Source: Allopusillimonas lactea
GTDB lineage: Bacteria; Pseudomonadota; Gammaproteobacteria; Burkholderiales; Burkholderiaceae_B
Length of the DNA: 64,000 nucleotides
Direction: 5' to 3'
Assembly (NCBI RefSeq): GCF_021653995.1
Contig: NZ_JAJJOZ010000002.1
Location: 576,953-640,952 of the forward strand
Below, one piece after another: positions 8,221-17,344 of this stretch; the stretch's first letter is position 1, and each line of letters begins with the position of its first letter. Under the pieces are notes generated by a model. It saw only the letters and a list, made by a program, of their open reading frames with translations. It searched no databases and was not told the origin of the DNA. The translations under genes and the position numbers were made by a program.

Positions 8221-8360
8221 GACGGCATCCCGGTGCGGCCCCCAGTATGGATAGCGCCAATCAACCGACGCAGGCGCCGGTGTGGGCAACGCCAATCAAC
8301 CGGAGCGGATGTATGCGCGGATAGCGTCAAGCAGCCGGTACGGGCGCTTGAGGGCAGCCT
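8221..8360. repeat. Four imperfect 35-bp tandem repeats
   Basis: Units start at 8221, 8256, 8291 and 8326. Units 2 and 3 share GCCAATCAACCG and unit 4 has GTCAAGCAGCCG; most end in GGATAGC, GGCAAC or GGCAGC. Unit 1 is the most diverged. The array fills the convergent gap between the dioxygenase stop (8198) and the GntR stop (8364). No gene or terminator hairpin is evident in it. Confidence 0.65.
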
Positions 8361-8363
8361 CGG

Positions 8364-9068
8364 TCAGCCGGCCAGTGCGCCGGCATCTTTCTCGCGGGCT
8401 GCCGTGCGGTGTTCGAGCACGGCATCGCGCTTGCGCCGCAAATGCTGCTCAAGCAGCTGGCGTGCAGCTGTGCTGTCGCGCTGTTGCAGCGCCGCCAGGA
8501 TCTGCGCATGCTCATTGAGCGCATGTGCCCATTTCTGTTCGTCTTGGTTTGAACGAAAGCGCAGCGCATGCATGCGGCTGTTCAACTGCTTCCAGGTGTC
8601 GCGCAAAACCGGGTTGCGGGCGGCTTCGCTCAGTAGATCGTGGGTGCGTGCGTTGAGCCGGTAATACGTTGGCAAGTCGCGGCGTTCGAAGGCGGCCTGC
8701 ATTTCGTGTTGCAGCGCGCGCAGCTCGGTGAGCTCCGGCTCGGTAACACGCTGCGCAGCCAGCTCGCCGGCCAGGCCTTCGAGAGACGCCAGCACATCGA
8801 ATGCATTGGCAATGTCGTCGTCGGTGAGAACCGGCGCGAACGCGCCGCGGCCAGGTTCGAGCACGACCAAGCCTTCGGCGGCGAGCAGGCGGATGGCTTC
8901 GCGCAATGGGGTGCGTGAAACCCCGAGAATCTCGCAAAGCTCGCGTTCGTTGAGTTTGCTGCCAGGCTTGAGCGTGCCCTGGACAAGCAGTTCGCGCAGA
9001 CGCGCAGCCACCCGCTGGTGCAGGGTGTCGCGGACTACGCTCATGTCGGCAGGAGGAGTAGTATTCAT
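8364..9068 (-). CDS. GntR-family transcriptional regulator, FCD type
   Basis: A 234-residue regulator with an N-terminal winged helix-turn-helix (LHQRVAARLRELLVQGTL-PG, then LNERELCEILGVSRTPLREAIRLLAAEGLV) and an FCD domain over residues ~95-225. It is divergent from the aminotransferase gene at 9197, with 128 bp between, so it probably regulates the aminotransferase-TRAP-amidase operon. AT-rich palindrome-like sequences in the gap could be its operators. The effector is unknown. Confidence 0.9.
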   Translation of the reverse strand: MNTTPPADMSVVRDTLHQRVAARLRELLVQGTLKPGSKLNERELCEILGVSRTPLREAIRLLAAEGLVVLEPGRGAFAPVLTDDDIANAFDVLASLEGLAGELAAQRVTEPELTELRALQHEMQAAFERRDLPTYYRLNARTHDLLSEAARNPVLRDTWKQLNSRMHALRFRSNQDEQKWAHALNEHAQILAALQQRDSTAARQLLEQHLRRKRDAVLEHRTAAREKDAGALAG

Positions 9069-9070
9069 TT

Positions 9071-9167
9071 TTGTATTATATATTCAAAAAAGCACGAAAA
9101 CATCGGGTAATCCCCGACTAACTTATAGAGTGGGCTTTCTGCTATTGTATTTTGTATAACGTATAAC
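9071..9167. promoter_or_regulatory. AT-rich divergent promoter region with candidate GntR sites
   Basis: Between gntR and the aminotransferase gene lie TTGTATTATATATTCAA (9071-9087), an imperfect palindrome just outside the gntR start, and TTGTATAACGTATAACCA at about 9152-9169, which contains two GTATAAC copies 7 bp apart. The second fits the N-GT-N3-AC-N-A pattern of FadR/FCD-type operators with one mismatch. Promoter elements are not clear enough to assign. Confidence 0.35.
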
Positions 9168-9196
9168 CACACCACTCTCGTTAGGAGATGCCCGCA

Positions 9197-10486
9197 ATGC
9201 CTAATCTGAATTTCCACCCTGCTGGACGCCACTATCTTCAGATTCCCGGCCCCAGCCCGGTTCCCGACCGCATTCTGCGGGCCATCAGCTACCCCACGAT
9301 AGACCATCGCGGCCCCGAGTTTGGGGTGCTGGGTCGTAAAGTGCTGGGTGAAATCGGAAAGATCTTCAAGACCAAACATCCAGTCGTTATCTATCCGGCC
9401 TCGGGCACGGGCGCGTGGGAAGCTGCGCTCAGCAATACCATGAGCAAGGGCGATACGGTTCTGATGTATGAAACCGGCCACTTCGCCACGCTCTGGAAGA
9501 AGATGGCCGAGCGGCTGGGGCTGAAGCCGGAGTTCTTGGGGCTGCCGGGTATCGAAGGGTGGCGCCGTGGCGTGCAGGCCGACATGGTTGAGGCGCGCCT
9601 CAAACAGGACGCCGGCCACACCATCAAGGCGGTATGTGTCGTACACAACGAAACTTCCACTGGTGTCACATCCGACATTGCCGCCGTGCGCCGCGCCATT
9701 GACGCCGCCGGGCATCCGGCGCTGCTGATGGTCGATACCATCTCGGGGCTGGCGTCGGCCGATTATCGCCACGATGAATGGGGGGTCGATGTCACGGTCA
9801 GCGGTTCCCAAAAAGGTTTGATGCTTCCTCCGGGCATCAGTTTCAATGCGCTTTCGCCCAAGGCGCTGGAAGCCAGCAAGCGTGCCACCCTGGGCCGTTC
9901 GTTCTGGGCCTGGGACGAAATCGTCGAAATGAACAAGACAGGCTATTGGCCTTATACGCCCAACACCAACCTGTTGTATGGCTTGTCGGAAGCGCTGGAC
10001 ATGATCCAGGAAGAGGGGCTGGACAACGTGTTTGCCCGTCACCAGCGCCTCGCCGCCGCCTGCCGCGCAGCTGTGAATGCGTGGGGGCTGGAAATTCAGT
10101 GCGTTGAGGAGGCCTGCCATTCTCCCGTGCTGACAGGTGTGATGATGCCCAAGGGTGTAGACGCCGATCAGGTGCGCAAACTGATTTACGAGAACTTCAA
10201 TATGTCGCTGGGCGCAGGCCTGGGCAAGCTGAAGGGTCTGATGTTCCGCATCGGCCACCTGGGCGATGCCAATGATTTGACGCTGATCGCTACGCTCGGT
10301 GGCTGTCAGATGGGCCTGAGCATGGCGGGTGTGGCGCTGAAGGGCGATGGCGTGGCCGCCGCGATGGCGCATTTGCAGGCCACCGCCAAGCCGCAGGCGC
10401 GCCACCCGAACGAGTCATCCATCACCCAACCTCACGCTAAACAAGGAGCGCAGCAACAGGAAGAAACGCTGGAAGGTACGCTGTAA
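9197..10486 (+). CDS. Class V PLP aminotransferase (serine/alanine-glyoxylate aminotransferase family)
   Basis: A 429-residue cytosolic PLP enzyme. It opens with H-Y-L-Q-I-P-G-P-S-P-V-P, typical of alanine/serine-glyoxylate aminotransferases. VVIYPASGTGAWEA binds the cofactor phosphate, MVDTISGLAS carries the cofactor Asp and SGSQKGLMLPPG (about residue 207) carries the PLP lysine. The last ~40 residues are a polar, Q/H-rich tail longer than usual. ATG 9197 has TAGGAG 9-10 bp upstream, so it is preferred over ATG 9188. It is the first gene of a GntR-controlled operon with a TRAP transporter and amidase. Related enzymes include (S)-ureidoglycine-glyoxylate aminotransferase, but no purine genes are nearby, so the amino donor is open. 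Confidence 0.88.
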   Translation: MPNLNFHPAGRHYLQIPGPSPVPDRILRAISYPTIDHRGPEFGVLGRKVLGEIGKIFKTKHPVVIYPASGTGAWEAALSNTMSKGDTVLMYETGHFATLWKKMAERLGLKPEFLGLPGIEGWRRGVQADMVEARLKQDAGHTIKAVCVVHNETSTGVTSDIAAVRRAIDAAGHPALLMVDTISGLASADYRHDEWGVDVTVSGSQKGLMLPPGISFNALSPKALEASKRATLGRSFWAWDEIVEMNKTGYWPYTPNTNLLYGLSEALDMIQEEGLDNVFARHQRLAAACRAAVNAWGLEIQCVEEACHSPVLTGVMMPKGVDADQVRKLIYENFNMSLGAGLGKLKGLMFRIGHLGDANDLTLIATLGGCQMGLSMAGVALKGDGVAAAMAHLQATAKPQARHPNESSITQPHAKQGAQQQEETLEGTL

Positions 10487-10595
10487 GGCGCGAATGCGCA
10501 TATCGTCAGCGCACTGACCAATACCCATACAAGCACCAACATCCTGCACACACGCTACAACAACAACGCCACAATACAGCCTCGAGGAGACAACG

Positions 10596-11642
10596 ATGTC
10601 GAAGAACTATCTACGTATCATGGTGGCGGCCGCGCTGGCCGCCGGGCTTTGCGCGGGCGCGTCGGCCGCCGAAGCCCTGAAGCTCCGTGTTATCGGCCAG
10701 CCCCTGGCCACAGGTCTGATCCAGGCCAAGAAAGAACAGCCTTTCTTCGAAAAGTTCAAGGAGAGCACCGGTCTGCCGATCGAGATGGATTACAAACCCA
10801 TCGATACGCTGGGCATCAAAGACACAGAAGAATTGCGGGTGTTGAAGTCCGGGCTGTTTGAAATGGCGTCGCTGCGCTTTCCCCAGAACGCGCGCGATGA
10901 ACCGACGCTGCTGGGATTTGACCTGGTTGGCCTGAACCCCGACTACCCGACGGCGCGCAAGGTGGTGGATGCGTTCTACAAGCAAGCCGACGAACGGTTG
11001 CAGAAGCAGTTCGGCGTCAAGCTGCTGGGCGTATTCCCCTTTGGCCCCCAGATTCTGTTCTGCAACAAACCCATCACCAAGCTGGCCGATATCAAAGGCT
11101 TGAAGGTGCGCGTATACGACCAGAATCTCGCCAAGTTCATCGACTCGCTGGGTGGCACGCCCGTACCCATTTCGTTTGCCGACACGCATCAGTCTTTGTC
11201 GCTGGGGGTGGTGGATTGCGCCATTACCGGCCCCAGTTCCGCCAACTCGTCGGGCTGGCCTGAAGTGACGACGCACCAATTGCCAATCGGCTTCCAGATG
11301 GCAATAAACGGCTACGTCATCACCAAAAGGGCATGGGACAAACTGTCCTCCGAGCAGCAGACCAAGCTGCAGGCGGCGGTGACTGCCATGACGAACGATA
11401 TCTGGACCTACTCTGAAGCCTTGTTCAAGGATGCCGTAAGCTGTAATGCCGGCAAAGCTTGTGAAACCGGCAAGAAGTTCAAGCTAGTCGATGTGCCCGT
11501 CTCCGATGCCGATAGGGCCATGCTCAAGGACGCCGTCACCAAGGTGTCGCTACCCGCATGGTCTGATGTGTGCAACAAGGTCAACAAAGGTTGTGTAGAC
11601 AACTGGAAAACGGCCGTCGGCCCGGTAGTGGGGATCAAATGA
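10596..11642 (+). CDS. dctP: TRAP transporter substrate-binding protein (DctP family)
   Basis: A 348-residue periplasmic binding protein. An N-terminal signal peptide ends in ASA-A-E near residue 25. The mature domain carries DctP features: LRVIGQPLATGLIQ at the start, an LADIKGLKVRVYDQNLAKFIDSLGG motif with the conserved Arg near residue 170, and a CAITGPSS segment. AGGAG sits just before the start. Four C-terminal-half cysteines could form disulfides. It is the binding component for the membrane pair that follows, overlapping the next gene. DctP proteins usually bind carboxylates; the substrate here is probably an organic acid metabolised by the linked enzymes. Confidence 0.9.
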   Translation: MSKNYLRIMVAAALAAGLCAGASAAEALKLRVIGQPLATGLIQAKKEQPFFEKFKESTGLPIEMDYKPIDTLGIKDTEELRVLKSGLFEMASLRFPQNARDEPTLLGFDLVGLNPDYPTARKVVDAFYKQADERLQKQFGVKLLGVFPFGPQILFCNKPITKLADIKGLKVRVYDQNLAKFIDSLGGTPVPISFADTHQSLSLGVVDCAITGPSSANSSGWPEVTTHQLPIGFQMAINGYVITKRAWDKLSSEQQTKLQAAVTAMTNDIWTYSEALFKDAVSCNAGKACETGKKFKLVDVPVSDADRAMLKDAVTKVSLPAWSDVCNKVNKGCVDNWKTAVGPVVGIK

Positions 11643-12322
11643 TGAGCGCGGCCCCATCCAAGAACCTGCCGCGGTTCGCCGCGGCGAATACAGAAGGTGC
11701 GGCGGTGGGGCACGCGAGCAGCGAAACCGGGCCTAAGGCCCGGGCTCGCGGCATGCAGCGTGTCGAAGCCGTGCTGGGCGTTCTGTTTGGCGTTATCTTT
11801 CTGGCACTGTCGGCGATTGTCTCGGTCGAGACTATTTGCCGGAAAGTGTTCAACTTTTCGCTGCAAGGGGCGGATGAACTTGGTGGCTACGCACTGGCCG
11901 TTGGTTCGACCCTGGCATTCAGCATTGCGCTGATCGGCCGCGCCCATATCCGGGTCGATGTGTTTCATGAGCGCTTCCCGAAACGTATGCAGGCTTGGCT
12001 GAACGCGCTGTCGGTGATCAGTCTCTCAGCATTCGGCCTGTTCATCGGGTGGAATGCCGTGCAGGTGCTGATCGATACGCTTTCCTACGGCAGTACAGCG
12101 CCCACACCCTGGGCCACACCCTTGATCTATCCTCAATCTGTCTGGTTCATTGCGCTGGGCATATTCGCGGCGATCAGCACGGTATATGGCCTTCGCGCCA
12201 TCGGGCTGCTCCTGCGCCGGGATGAGTCGTCGCTGCTGCGCGAGTTCTCGCCCAAGAGCGTGAAGGAAGAGGTCAAGGAAGAGCTGGATGACCTGGCCAA
12301 GCGCCAGCAAGGAGAGGCGTGA
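11642..12322 (+). CDS. dctQ: TRAP transporter small permease (DctQ family)
   Basis: A 226-residue inner-membrane protein with four helices (starting around residues 45, 80, 120 and 165) and the family features R-V-E-A-V-L-G-V-L-F and GADELGGYALAVGSTLAFS. Two adjacent in-frame ATGs (11639 and 11642) overlap the dctP stop, so the genes are coupled. The ~40-residue N-terminal and charged C-terminal tails (KEEVKEELDDLAKRQ) are longer than usual. Confidence 0.88.
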   Translation: MSAAPSKNLPRFAAANTEGAAVGHASSETGPKARARGMQRVEAVLGVLFGVIFLALSAIVSVETICRKVFNFSLQGADELGGYALAVGSTLAFSIALIGRAHIRVDVFHERFPKRMQAWLNALSVISLSAFGLFIGWNAVQVLIDTLSYGSTAPTPWATPLIYPQSVWFIALGIFAAISTVYGLRAIGLLLRRDESSLLREFSPKSVKEEVKEELDDLAKRQQGEA

Positions 12323-13614
12323 TGAGTGTAGCCATGATTTCCGTGGGTTTCTTCGCCATGCTGGCGATGATGCTGGTCGGCCTGCCTATTGTCGTCTCCA
12401 TGGCGGCAGTAGGCATTGTCGGTGGCATCGCCGCCTATGGCATACCTTTCCTGGACTCCATCGCGCCCGTGGTGTGGGGCGTTCAGAACGATAACCTGTT
12501 GACGTGCATACCGCTGTTCGTGCTGTTGGGCGAACTGCTGCTGCGCTCAGGCATTGCCGACCGCATGTACACAACGCTGGCGGCATGGCTGGGCCGCCTG
12601 CCCGGCGGCCTGCTGCACACGAACATCGGCAGTAGCGCCTTGTTCGCCGCCACGTCAGGCTCGTCGGTGGCGACGGCTGCCACAGTGGGCACCGTTGCCT
12701 TGCCGTCGCTGCGCGCGCGCGGGTATTCAATGCGCTCTTCCCTCGGCTCGCTGGCCGCAGGGGGCACACTGGGCATCCTCATCCCGCCCAGCCTTAACAT
12801 GATTGTTTATGGTTCGCTCACCAACAACTCCATCGGCAAGCTGTTCATCGCCGGCATCATCCCGGGCATTTTGCTGACGCTTATCTTTATGCTCTATATC
12901 GCAGGGGCGGCGCTCTGGAGCAAGGAGACCATGCGCGAAGAGAAAGTGCCGCTGGACGAGCGCATCCGCCTGCTGCGCCACTTCGTTCCGCCCGCAGTGG
13001 TGTTCGGCGTGGTGATGGGCAGCCTGTATTTCGGTATTGCCACCACAACTGAAAGCGCTGCGCTGGGTGTTATCGCCGCGCTGTTCTTCGTGTGGAAGTC
13101 GGGCAGGATGAGCTGGGAATTGATGCGCAATTGCTTTATTTCCAGCGCGCGCATCAGCGGCATGATCCTGCTGATCATGGTTGCCGCTTTTATCCTGAAC
13201 CTTACGATCAGTCTGACAGGTGTCGCTGAGTCGATGACCAAATGGGTGGTGAGCCTCGGGTTTTCCGCCACCGGCCTGATCCTGGCGCTGTTGGTGTTTT
13301 ACCTGATATTGGGCATGTTCATGGATGTGCTGTCCATGCAGGTGGCCACCATTCCCATCACCTATCCTATCGCGATGGCGCTTGGTGTCGATCCCATCTG
13401 GTACGGCATCTTCATCGTGCTGGTGTGCGAGTTGGGCATGATTACACCGCCGGTGGGTATGAATCTGTTCGTCGTGCATGGTATCCGGCCGGATAATGGC
13501 GGTATCCAGGATGCGATCTGGGGGGCTGTGCCGTATGCCATCATCATGATTCTGTTTACGCTGCTCCTGATGGCAGCACCCGGGCTGGCTACCTGGCTGC
13601 CGGCACAAATGTAA
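12322..13614 (+). CDS. dctM: TRAP transporter large permease (DctM family)
   Basis: A 430-residue, roughly 12-helix permease that completes the TRAP system. Family motifs include PLFVLLGELLLRSGIADRMY, then GSSVATAATVGTVALPSLRARGYS, then GGTLGILIPPSLNMIVYG and, in the C-terminal half, a repeated ITPPVGMNLFVVHGI. The ATG overlaps the dctQ stop (TGATG). A GTG three bases upstream is also in frame. Confidence 0.92.
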   Translation: MSVAMISVGFFAMLAMMLVGLPIVVSMAAVGIVGGIAAYGIPFLDSIAPVVWGVQNDNLLTCIPLFVLLGELLLRSGIADRMYTTLAAWLGRLPGGLLHTNIGSSALFAATSGSSVATAATVGTVALPSLRARGYSMRSSLGSLAAGGTLGILIPPSLNMIVYGSLTNNSIGKLFIAGIIPGILLTLIFMLYIAGAALWSKETMREEKVPLDERIRLLRHFVPPAVVFGVVMGSLYFGIATTTESAALGVIAALFFVWKSGRMSWELMRNCFISSARISGMILLIMVAAFILNLTISLTGVAESMTKWVVSLGFSATGLILALLVFYLILGMFMDVLSMQVATIPITYPIAMALGVDPIWYGIFIVLVCELGMITPPVGMNLFVVHGIRPDNGGIQDAIWGAVPYAIIMILFTLLLMAAPGLATWLPAQM

Positions 13615-13638
13615 TGTAGAGAGAACCAGGGATACACA

Positions 13639-15048
13639 ATGATCGAGCAATCTGAAGTGTGGCGCCTGACAGCGGTGCGGCTGCATCAGCAGTATCGCGA
13701 CGGCGCGCTTACGCCGACTGAGGTGGCGCAGGCTTGCCTGCGCCGGCTGGATGAGGTCAATCCGCAGCTGAACGCGGTGATCGCCCGGCGTGATGCGGCG
13801 ATGCTTCGCGATGCGCAGGCGTCCACCGAACGTTATGCGGCAGGCCGTCCGCTGTCGGCGCTGGACGGCGTGCCCGTCAGCATCAAAGACAACTTGCAGA
13901 CTAGCGACCAGCCAACAACGTGGGGGTCTCCCGCGCTGCGCACGCATCAGGCCGCCGCCGATGAGATGCCAGTGGCCCGCCTGCGGGAGGCGGGTGCGCT
14001 GTTCATCGGCAAGACCAACCTGCCTGAGTTCGCGCTGGAGGGCTATACCGACAATGTCCTGTTCGGCGCCACGGTCAATCCGTGGGATACGGCGCTTACG
14101 CCTGGCGGTTCCAGCGGCGGCGCGGTGGCGAGCGTGGCGGCGGGGGTGACACCGATTGCGCTTGGCACTGACGGTGGCGGTTCGATACGCCGCCCGGCCT
14201 CGCATTGCGGGCTGGTGGGGCTTAAACCCTCCATCGGCGCCATCGCACGTGATGAAGGCTTGCCATCGCTGCTGCTCGATTTCGAGGTGGCGGGGCCTTT
14301 GGCGCGTACGGTGGCGGATGCTCGGGCCATGTTTGCGGTGTTGCGCGGGCCGCAGGCCCTGGATCGACGATCGCTTTGCGCCGCCGAAGCCAGCCGCCGC
14401 TCGGCGGGCCATGAAACCTTGCGCATCCTTTATGTGCCCACGATAGACAGTGCACCGGTCGATTCGGAGATTGCAGGCCATTGCCGCCGGGCGGTGGATG
14501 TCTTGAGCGATCTCGGGCATGCGGTAAGCGAAGGCGTCATGCCGCTCAATCTTGCCTTCATGACTGAAGCATGGCCCATCGTGGGGCAGGTGGGCCTTGC
14601 GCGCATGTTCGAGCGTTTCCCGCAGTGGCGCGAGGCAGCTTCACCGAAATACCTGGAGATGGCGGAGCAGGGCGCTCGGTATAGCGCTGCGAGACTGTGG
14701 GCGGTGATGGATGATGTCGAAGTGCTGCGGCGCGATTGCGTGCACCTGTTCGGCCATTACGATGTATTGATTACGCCCGCGACGGCTGCCTTGCCGTGGC
14801 CGGCCACAGAGGCCTACCCACCCAAGATCAATGGGCAGCAGGTCGGGCCCCGTGGCCATGCGATATTCACGGGCTGGGTCAATGCGGCGGGTTTGCCCGC
14901 ATTGGCTGTGCCGGTGGAGCCATCGGCATCCGGGCTGCCGATGGGTATCCAGATGATCGGGCGTTTCGGCGCCGATGATCAGTTGCTGGCGTTGGGCGAG
15001 GCTTACGAGGCGGCCGCGCCTTGGGCGCATCGCTGGCCGGAGCTTTGA
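13639..15048 (+). CDS. Amidase (amidase signature family)
   Basis: A 469-residue serine amidase. The Ser-cisSer-Lys triad is visible: the lysine in GVPVSIKDN (about residue 82), the GGSSGG signature (about residue 157) and the nucleophile serine in DGGGSIRRPAS (about residue 182). The active site is complete. It follows dctM by 24 bp, with a purine-rich stretch (GAGAGAACCAGGGA) as the likely ribosome site, so it belongs to the TRAP operon. It probably hydrolyses an amide substrate imported by the TRAP system or produced from it. It lacks the genes expected beside gatA, so a tRNA amidotransferase role is unlikely. Confidence 0.9.
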   Translation: MIEQSEVWRLTAVRLHQQYRDGALTPTEVAQACLRRLDEVNPQLNAVIARRDAAMLRDAQASTERYAAGRPLSALDGVPVSIKDNLQTSDQPTTWGSPALRTHQAAADEMPVARLREAGALFIGKTNLPEFALEGYTDNVLFGATVNPWDTALTPGGSSGGAVASVAAGVTPIALGTDGGGSIRRPASHCGLVGLKPSIGAIARDEGLPSLLLDFEVAGPLARTVADARAMFAVLRGPQALDRRSLCAAEASRRSAGHETLRILYVPTIDSAPVDSEIAGHCRRAVDVLSDLGHAVSEGVMPLNLAFMTEAWPIVGQVGLARMFERFPQWREAASPKYLEMAEQGARYSAARLWAVMDDVEVLRRDCVHLFGHYDVLITPATAALPWPATEAYPPKINGQQVGPRGHAIFTGWVNAAGLPALAVPVEPSASGLPMGIQMIGRFGADDQLLALGEAYEAAAPWAHRWPEL

Positions 15049-15192
15049 TGCTTTATCGTTTTAATGCGATGCCATTTTTACACGCGATCGCTTTGCTGCG
15101 TTGCCGTTCTGGCGTGTTGATATTTTGATGCCTCGCCGGCGCGCCCAGTGCCGGCGTCAACCGTGACTCTTCTCATACAGGAACTCATATTC

Positions 15193-15984
15193 ATGTCATC
15201 CGTAATGCGTGCAGCGTCTCCAACCGATACCCAGCAGGTTGCTGACGCACTCATCGGCGCCCGCCGGGAAGGCAAGGTGCTGTCTGCGGCGCCCTACGAC
15301 GGCGTGATCGCGACGGCTGAACAGGCATATGTCGTACAGGATGTGGTGGCCGATGCGCTTGGCTGGTTCGACGCCGGTTTTCCTGGGTACTGGAAGTCCG
15401 GCGGCCCCAATCGGGACGCCACGCTTACGCACGCATCATTGCCGCCCGCCGGGGTGTGGAACAGCCCGGCCGAGGCGGGGGTGTTCGTTTTTCACCGGCG
15501 TGGAATCGAAGCGGAAGTCGCGCTGCGCCTGGGTAGCGATATCGACCAGCACGCCGCCGCCCGTTTAGACGAGGAAAGTGCCCAGGCATTGATCGACGCC
15601 ATGGCGGTGTCGCTCGAGATTGTGGATTCTCGCTGGCAGGAATGCATGGCAGCGCCTGCACTGCTGCGCCTTGCGGATCTACAGTGCCACGGCGCACTGG
15701 TGCTGGGGGATTGGCAGCCCTGGTCGGCACGCGATTGGGCGCAGCAGACCTGTCGTGTGCAGATCGGCGCACAGCCCATCACGGAGCGCCGCGGCACGCA
15801 CCCGCTCGGCACCCCTACGTGGGGCCTGCCTGTCTGGTTGCGCCACGCCACGCGCAATGGCGCGGTCGTGCCTGCTGGAACGGTCGTTACCACAGGGACT
15901 TGGGTCGGCATTCTCGATGCTCAAGCTGGTGATCGCGTGATCGTCACCTTCGACGGCATAGGTTCGGCAGAAGTTCAGCTATAG
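15193..15984 (+). CDS. 2-keto-4-pentenoate hydratase-like protein (MhpD/FAH superfamily)
   Basis: A 263-residue protein of the hydratase/decarboxylase branch of the fumarylacetoacetate hydrolase superfamily. Family landmarks are A-Y-V-V-Q-D-V-V near residue 50, GYWKSGGPN near residue 75, a metal-site segment EAEVALRLGSDI near residue 115, EIVDSRWQ near residue 155 and a C-terminal VPAGTVVTTGTWVG. ATG 15193 is preferred to an in-frame codon at 15148. It lies 144 bp after the amidase in the same direction, so it is probably part of the same catabolic group. The reaction could be hydration of a 2-oxo-alkenoate or a related decarboxylation. Confidence 0.82.
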   Translation: MSSVMRAASPTDTQQVADALIGARREGKVLSAAPYDGVIATAEQAYVVQDVVADALGWFDAGFPGYWKSGGPNRDATLTHASLPPAGVWNSPAEAGVFVFHRRGIEAEVALRLGSDIDQHAAARLDEESAQALIDAMAVSLEIVDSRWQECMAAPALLRLADLQCHGALVLGDWQPWSARDWAQQTCRVQIGAQPITERRGTHPLGTPTWGLPVWLRHATRNGAVVPAGTVVTTGTWVGILDAQAGDRVIVTFDGIGSAEVQL

Positions 15985-16269
15985 CCGGCTGCGGCAGCCC
16001 ATTGCCGCCAGCCACCTGTTCTTGCCCGGTACTCCTCGCTCTGCGCTGCACCCGTCGCCGTTTCGGGTGCTTTGCGCTGTACGCGTATCTTCTGCCTGCC
16101 GGCTACTCTCCCAGAGCCAGGTATTCTTCGCAGTGTTAGGCATCGTCGGTTGTGTCGGCCGCCCTTTGCTGTACCTGGCATTACTCTGCCTTGAATCGCC
16201 CCCGTACTACAATGGCGGCCTGTCACACCCTCGCCGCGCCGCCGCGATCCCTCAACAGAGAGCCTGAAC

Positions 16270-17193
16270 GTGGATACCCGCCAATCTCTTGACGCCCGCG
16301 CTGTTGGGCTCATGCTCGTACTGTGCCTGATCTGGAGCATGCAGCAGATCCTGCTCAAGGCCACCCAGGCTGACATGGCACCAGTCTTGCAGATCGCCAT
16401 ACGGTCGGGCGCAGGTGTGCTGTTAGTCGGCCTGGTAATGTTGAGTCGGCACGAACGCCTAACGGTGGCCGATGGCATATGGAAGCCTGGGGTGGTTACG
16501 GGTGTGCTGTTCGGCCTCGAGTTTGTCATGGTCGGCCAGGGGCTGCAATACACCTCGGCTGCCCATAGCATTGTCTTTCTCTACACTGCCCCGATTTTCG
16601 CCGCGCTCGGCCTGCAATGGAAACTGCCATCGGAGCGGCTGGCACCCATGCAGTGGCTGGGTATATTGCTTGCGTTCAGTGGCATTGCGGTCGCTTTTTT
16701 GCTGCGAGGGCCGAGTGCCCTCGGGCCTGACATGCCAAATATGCTGCTAGGCGATTTTCTGGCCCTGATGGGCGGCCTGGCCTGGGGAGCCACCACTGTC
16801 GTGGTGCGCACGACACGGCTGGCTGCACTGCCGCCCACCCAACCGTTGCAGTATCAGTTGCTGGGAGGGCTCGTGATATTGCCTGGCGCCGCCATGCTGC
16901 TGGGCCAGACCACGTTTACGCTTACGCCTATGCTGTGGGGCAGCCTGCTGTTCCAGTCCCTTATGGTTTCCTTCGTTAGCTACTTGGCCTGGTATTGGCT
17001 GCTGAGTAAATACCTTGCCTCGCCTCTGGGCGTATTCTCGTTCCTGACGCCTATTATTGGCGTCATCCTGGGGGCCTGGCTGCTCAGCGAACCCATCGAG
17101 CCCGCCTTTCTCGCGGGTGCGCTGCTGGTACTCGGGGGTGTGGTTTTAGTGAGTGGCTATGGCTGGTGGCTGCAGGTAATGCGGCGAGTGTGA
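16270..17193 (+). CDS. DMT-superfamily (EamA) transporter
   Basis: A 307-residue inner-membrane protein with about ten hydrophobic helices in two EamA repeats (residues ~10-140 and ~160-295). The first repeat has G-L-M-L-V-L-C-L-I-W-S near the start and FLYTAPIFAALGLQW, and the second has GVFSFLTPIIGVILGAWLLSEPI, the typical EamA ending. Translation appears to start at GTG 16270 after CAGAGAG. The 285-bp gap before it has no gene. These proteins usually export amino acids or other metabolites; the substrate is unknown. Confidence 0.88.
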   Translation: MDTRQSLDARAVGLMLVLCLIWSMQQILLKATQADMAPVLQIAIRSGAGVLLVGLVMLSRHERLTVADGIWKPGVVTGVLFGLEFVMVGQGLQYTSAAHSIVFLYTAPIFAALGLQWKLPSERLAPMQWLGILLAFSGIAVAFLLRGPSALGPDMPNMLLGDFLALMGGLAWGATTVVVRTTRLAALPPTQPLQYQLLGGLVILPGAAMLLGQTTFTLTPMLWGSLLFQSLMVSFVSYLAWYWLLSKYLASPLGVFSFLTPIIGVILGAWLLSEPIEPAFLAGALLVLGGVVLVSGYGWWLQVMRRV

Positions 17194-17344
17194 AGGGGGA
17201 GGCGCGAGGCGCCAGGTTGCCGCGCGCACAGCCGGCACGCGGCGCGCGGGTCGCCAATCTGTAAACCGCTGCTCCCGCTACGCTCGCATAACAAAGGCAT
17301 GCAACAATGGCATGCAAAAGCGTGCCAAATAAAAAGGAGGCAGT

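Noticed and set aside
16048..16070. GCACCCG/CGGGTGC hairpin after the hydratase-like gene
   Set aside because: The 7-bp stem lacks a T tract, so a rho-independent terminator is not supported.
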